From Chitinophaga rhizophila (GTDB taxonomy: Bacteria; Bacteroidota; Bacteroidia; Chitinophagales; Chitinophagaceae): 64,000 bases of DNA. Below, piece after piece: positions 61,381-64,000 of the stretch. Within the stretch, counting starts at the first letter, position 1. Each line of letters begins with the position of its first letter. The notes under the pieces were generated by a model. That model worked only from the letters and a program-made list of their open reading frames with translations, had not been told where the DNA came from and did not search any database. A program made the position numbers and the translations under genes. The DNA is taken from the NCBI RefSeq assembly GCF_019492185.1, contig NZ_JAICCF010000003.1, forward strand, positions 372,001 through 436,000. Direction: 5' to 3'.

Positions 61381-61398
61381 ATATGTCTTAAGACATAT
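61381..61398. promoter_or_regulatory. 18-bp perfect palindrome
   Basis: ATATGTCTTAAGACATAT is fully self-complementary with no loop, as expected for a dimeric regulator operator. It lies 280 bases before amt and next to the uvrB terminator, so its target is uncertain. Confidence 0.4.
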
Positions 61399-61417
61399 AA
61401 TAAAAAGAAAATCAGCC

Positions 61418-61449
61418 TATTAAATATTAGGCTGATTTTACTGAATGAC
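61418..61449 (-). terminator. Terminator after uvrB
   Basis: AAAATCAGCCTA pairs with TAGGCTGATTTT around an eight-base loop, then T-rich sequence on the minus strand (TTTTCTTTTTATT). Confidence 0.82.
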
Positions 61450-61537
61450 TTTAAAAAGCCAAAAAGGAATATTATATTACAAATAAAACAATGTGAGTTT
61501 TATGATCCAGGACATATTTTTAGCACCTTAGCGGATC

Positions 61538-63592
61538 CTATTGCTTCATACTTTCTAATTCACGTTGCATTGCAAACATCTGGTCACGTAGACGGGCAGC
61601 TTCCATAAAGTCTAAGTCTTTAGCTGCTTTCTCCATATCCTTCTTCACTTTACCTATTGCTTTTTCCATCTGAGGAATGGTTTTGGCTGATACGGCTTCC
61701 TGTTTCGCATATCCCATAGCGTCTTCTGCTACTAATGTTACTTCATCATGTACAGCATATGGCGAGTGTTCGTCGAACTGCTTGATTTCCAATACGGCTG
61801 TTTGTCCCATGATCTGTTCCTTACTTTTCAGCACCGTTCTTGGAGTGATATTATGCAGTTTATTATAGGCAACCTGCTTTTCGCGGCGTCGGTCAGTTTC
61901 ATCAATTGTACGCTGCATACTATCTGTGATCTTATCTGCGTAAAATATAACCAGCCCCTCAGCGTTTCTAGCCGCACGGCCTGCAGTCTGAGTAAGGGAA
62001 CGCTCATCACGGAGAAAACCCTCCTTATCGGCATCCAGGATGGCTACTAATGTCACCTCTGGCAGATCAAGACCTTCACGTAACAGGTTCACCCCTACAA
62101 GTACATCAATATTACCAAGTCTTAGGTCTCTGAGTATCTCGATCCTTTCCAATGTATCCACTTCCGAGTGGATATAGCGTGACTTTACATTAATACGATG
62201 CAGGTATTTGTCCATTTCTTCTGCCATCCTCTTGGTCAGCGTTGTTACCAGCACACGGCCACCATTCAGTACCCGTTTATCTATCTCATCCAGCAGGTCG
62301 TCTACCTGGTTAACGCTCGGCCTTATCTCTATAGGAGGTTCTAGTAAGCCCGTTGGCCTTACCACCTGCTCTACAACAACACCTTCTGTTTGCCTCAATT
62401 CATATTCTCCTGGCGTTGCACTCACAAAAATCACTTGATTTACAAGGTTTTCAAATTCATAGAAGTTAAGCGGCCGGTTGTCCATGGCAGATGGTAAACG
62501 GAAGCCAAAGTCTACAAGTGTGAGCTTCCTGGATCTGTCACCTCCATACATACCACCAATCTGAGGAATAGTTACGTGACTTTCGTCTATAACCAGTAGA
62601 TAGTCTTTAGGGAAGTAGTCCAGCAGACAGAATGGCCTGGTACCCGGCGCGCGTCTGTCAAGAAAGCGTGAATAGTTTTCGATACCGCTGCAATAGCCAA
62701 GTTCACGAATCATTTCCAGATCATAGTTCACCCTCTCTGAGAGGCGCTGTGCTTCCAGATGTTTACCGATGGAACGGAAGTATTCTACCTGTGCCATCAG
62801 CTCATCCTGGATCTCAAAAGTTATCTGTGCCATCATATCCTTTGGAGCCATATACAGGTTAGCCGGGAAGATAGCTGCATTATCCATAGTACCGATGCGC
62901 TTGCCGTTCTGCACATCAAAGCTTTCTATTTCTTCTACCTCATCGCCAAAGAAGGTGATACGGTAGCCATAGTCCACATATGGCAGGTTGATGTCTACAG
63001 TATCTCCCTGTACCCGGAAGTTACCACGGTTGAAGTCGCCGGTTGTACGGCTATATAAGGAGTTAACCAATCCGTGTAATACAGTATTACGGGCAATGGT
63101 TTGTCCTTTATGCAGGCGGATGATCCCATTCTCATAATCCGTTGGATTACCCATACCATATATACAAGAGACGCTGGCTACAACAATGATATCGCGGCGG
63201 CCGGATAACAAACTGGTTGTAGCGCGGAGGCGTAATTTATCCAGCTCCTCATTGATAGAGAGGTCTTTTTCAATATAGGTATCACTTACCGGCATATAAG
63301 CTTCCGGTTGGTAGTAATCGTAGTAGGATACGAAGTACTCAACTGCATTGTCTGGAAAGAATTGTCTGAACTCTCCGTACAGCTGAGCTACCAGGGTTTT
63401 ATTATGTGTCAATACCAGCGTTGGGCGCTGTACCTGCTGAATAACATTGGCTACAGTGAAAGTTTTACCGGAGCCTGTTACTCCCAGTAAGGTCTGGGCA
63501 GGGGATCCATCCTGTAGTCCTTCCACCAGCTGACGAATAGCTGTTGGCTGATCACCTGCAGGAGCGTATGGTGCGTTTATTTTAAAGGGCAT
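61538..63592 (-). CDS. uvrB: Excinuclease ABC subunit B
   Basis: The 684-residue protein has Walker A GVTGSGKT (37-44), the DNA-clamping beta-hairpin YYDYYQPEAYMPVSDTYIEKD, the DEAD-box-like IDESH, motif VI QTAGRAARN and the C-terminal UVR/UvrC-binding domain (KKDMEKAAKDLDFMEAARLRDQM). It is the damage-verifying helicase of nucleotide excision repair. A TACATTTG box lies upstream on the minus strand. Confidence 0.98.
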   Translation of the reverse strand: MPFKINAPYAPAGDQPTAIRQLVEGLQDGSPAQTLLGVTGSGKTFTVANVIQQVQRPTLVLTHNKTLVAQLYGEFRQFFPDNAVEYFVSYYDYYQPEAYMPVSDTYIEKDLSINEELDKLRLRATTSLLSGRRDIIVVASVSCIYGMGNPTDYENGIIRLHKGQTIARNTVLHGLVNSLYSRTTGDFNRGNFRVQGDTVDINLPYVDYGYRITFFGDEVEEIESFDVQNGKRIGTMDNAAIFPANLYMAPKDMMAQITFEIQDELMAQVEYFRSIGKHLEAQRLSERVNYDLEMIRELGYCSGIENYSRFLDRRAPGTRPFCLLDYFPKDYLLVIDESHVTIPQIGGMYGGDRSRKLTLVDFGFRLPSAMDNRPLNFYEFENLVNQVIFVSATPGEYELRQTEGVVVEQVVRPTGLLEPPIEIRPSVNQVDDLLDEIDKRVLNGGRVLVTTLTKRMAEEMDKYLHRINVKSRYIHSEVDTLERIEILRDLRLGNIDVLVGVNLLREGLDLPEVTLVAILDADKEGFLRDERSLTQTAGRAARNAEGLVIFYADKITDSMQRTIDETDRRREKQVAYNKLHNITPRTVLKSKEQIMGQTAVLEIKQFDEHSPYAVHDEVTLVAEDAMGYAKQEAVSAKTIPQMEKAIGKVKKDMEKAAKDLDFMEAARLRDQMFAMQRELESMKQ

Positions 63593-63612
63593 ATTGTAAA
63601 TTATGGCGTTAT

Positions 63613-63645
63613 CAAATGTACAAATTATAGAGAGTGCTTTTTCAA
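63613..63645 (-). promoter_or_regulatory. Candidate promoter for uvrB
   Basis: On the minus strand TTG (63645-63643), 22 bases, TACATTTG (63620-63613), 21 bases before the start codon. Confidence 0.45.
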
Positions 63646-63699
63646 TTCAAAAAACTGGCTCACCTTTATACACTTGTAAGACTTAATCTTTCGTGTTCT

Positions 63700-64000
63700 A
63701 TGCTAAAAAAATTGTACCATGTTTTACTAGGTGTCATATTGCCATTGATACCTATGTCTGGTTTTGCCTGGGGTGTAACGGGCCATCGTGTAGTGGCTGA
63801 GATTGCCAGCAATCATCTTACGCCGAAAGCTCGCAAAGCAATTGCGGCACTGCTTGGTCCGCAGAGTATGGCGTTGGTTGCTAACTGGCCTGATTTTATC
63901 AAATCAGATACTACCCATAAATATGATCATACATCAAAGTGGCATTACCTGGACTTTCCTGCTAATAGTACCCGTGTACAATTTGACGAAGTGATAAAAT
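63700..64000 (+). CDS. S1/P1 nuclease, N-terminal part
   Basis: The gene runs off the right edge after about 100 codons. The signal peptide (ending GFA) is followed by mature WGVTGHRVVAEIA, whose Trp1 and His6 are the first zinc ligands of S1/P1 nucleases, and then NWPDFIKSD with the next ligand Asp. The family cleaves single-stranded nucleic acids in the periplasm or outside the cell. Confidence 0.88.
   Translation, partial: MLKKLYHVLLGVILPLIPMSGFAWGVTGHRVVAEIASNHLTPKARKAIAALLGPQSMALVANWPDFIKSDTTHKYDHTSKWHYLDFPANSTRVQFDEVIK

Larger units (their letters stand above)
61100..61537. other. Gene-free region upstream of amt
   Basis: This AT-rich region contains the uvrB terminator and an 18-bp perfect palindrome, ATATGTCTTAAGACATAT (61381-61398). 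The amt promoter must lie near 61100-61200 but no clear TAnnTTTG was found there. Confidence 0.5.

Noticed and set aside
61369..61608. 79-codon plus-strand frame upstream of uvrB's end
   Set aside because: It overlaps the uvrB terminator and the 3' end of uvrB on the other strand.
1..64000. CRISPR arrays, prophage, integrase or transposase genes, tRNA and rRNA genes
   Set aside because: None were recognised on reading both strands; the repeats present are too few and too irregular for CRISPR.

Overview
The window reads as ordinary chromosome of a Bacteroidota bacterium, most likely a Chitinophaga-type member of the Chitinophagaceae. The reasons are: many start regions carry the Bacteroidota promoter form TTTG-N19-TAnnTTTG; there is an alternative complex III plus heme-copper oxidase cluster in the Bacteroidota arrangement; many genes belong to families typical of the phylum (DUF4271, DUF2911, DUF6263, DUF5606, lamin-tail proteins); and lipobox lipoproteins are common. 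No phage, plasmid, IS transposase, CRISPR array, rRNA or tRNA was recognised. Genus-level placement is inference.

Layout: 1-5100 holds a partial thioredoxin-domain gene, the heme-related genes hemD and hemW, and a lipoprotein aldose epimerase. 5200-12600 holds a deoxyhypusine-synthase-like enzyme, small secreted proteins, ACP phosphodiesterase, a trans-sulfuration enzyme, a TIGR02757 protein and a DUF6263 protein. 12600-21600 holds a fatty-acid hydroxylase, an FAH-family/flavin-reductase pair, DUF4197, a universal stress protein, lysS and a DPP-IV-like S9 peptidase. 21600-23370 is an unusually gene-poor stretch containing only a small CsaA-like gene and several repeats. 23370-30780 holds lptC, a stand-alone Lon-substrate-binding-domain protein, three glycosyltransferases, meaB, a ClC channel and DUF2024.

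30790-47045 is the centrepiece, all on the minus strand: actA-actB-actC-actD-actE-actF, coxB, coxA, ctaB, two subunit III genes and a subunit IV gene, followed by SCO, DUF420 and a tiny CxxC membrane protein. Together they would build a quinol:cytochrome c oxidoreductase coupled to an aa3-type oxidase, with heme synthesis and copper delivery encoded alongside. On the other side of a divergent intergenic region lie purN, an outer-membrane-type protein, and a second SCO gene paired with a Fur-family regulator. 50100-64000 holds an M3 peptidase, DUF5606, a large lamin-tail protein, asd, DUF2461, a porin and amt pair, uvrB and the start of an S1/P1 nuclease.

The best candidate for something undescribed is a four-copy repeat (near 8.5, 22.2, 22.45 and 23.05 kb). 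On the minus strand each copy has a TAnnTTTG-like box, then a nearly invariant 5' segment, then a terminator-like hairpin whose stem sequence changes with pairing preserved, then a T tract. This looks like a family of tiny RNA genes of roughly 60 nt, one of which sits in the leader of the CsaA-like gene. A separate repeat shares 23 identical bases between 21.76 kb and a 25-bp perfect inverted repeat at 51.98 kb. A well-formed sigma-54-type site lies at 23.24 kb.
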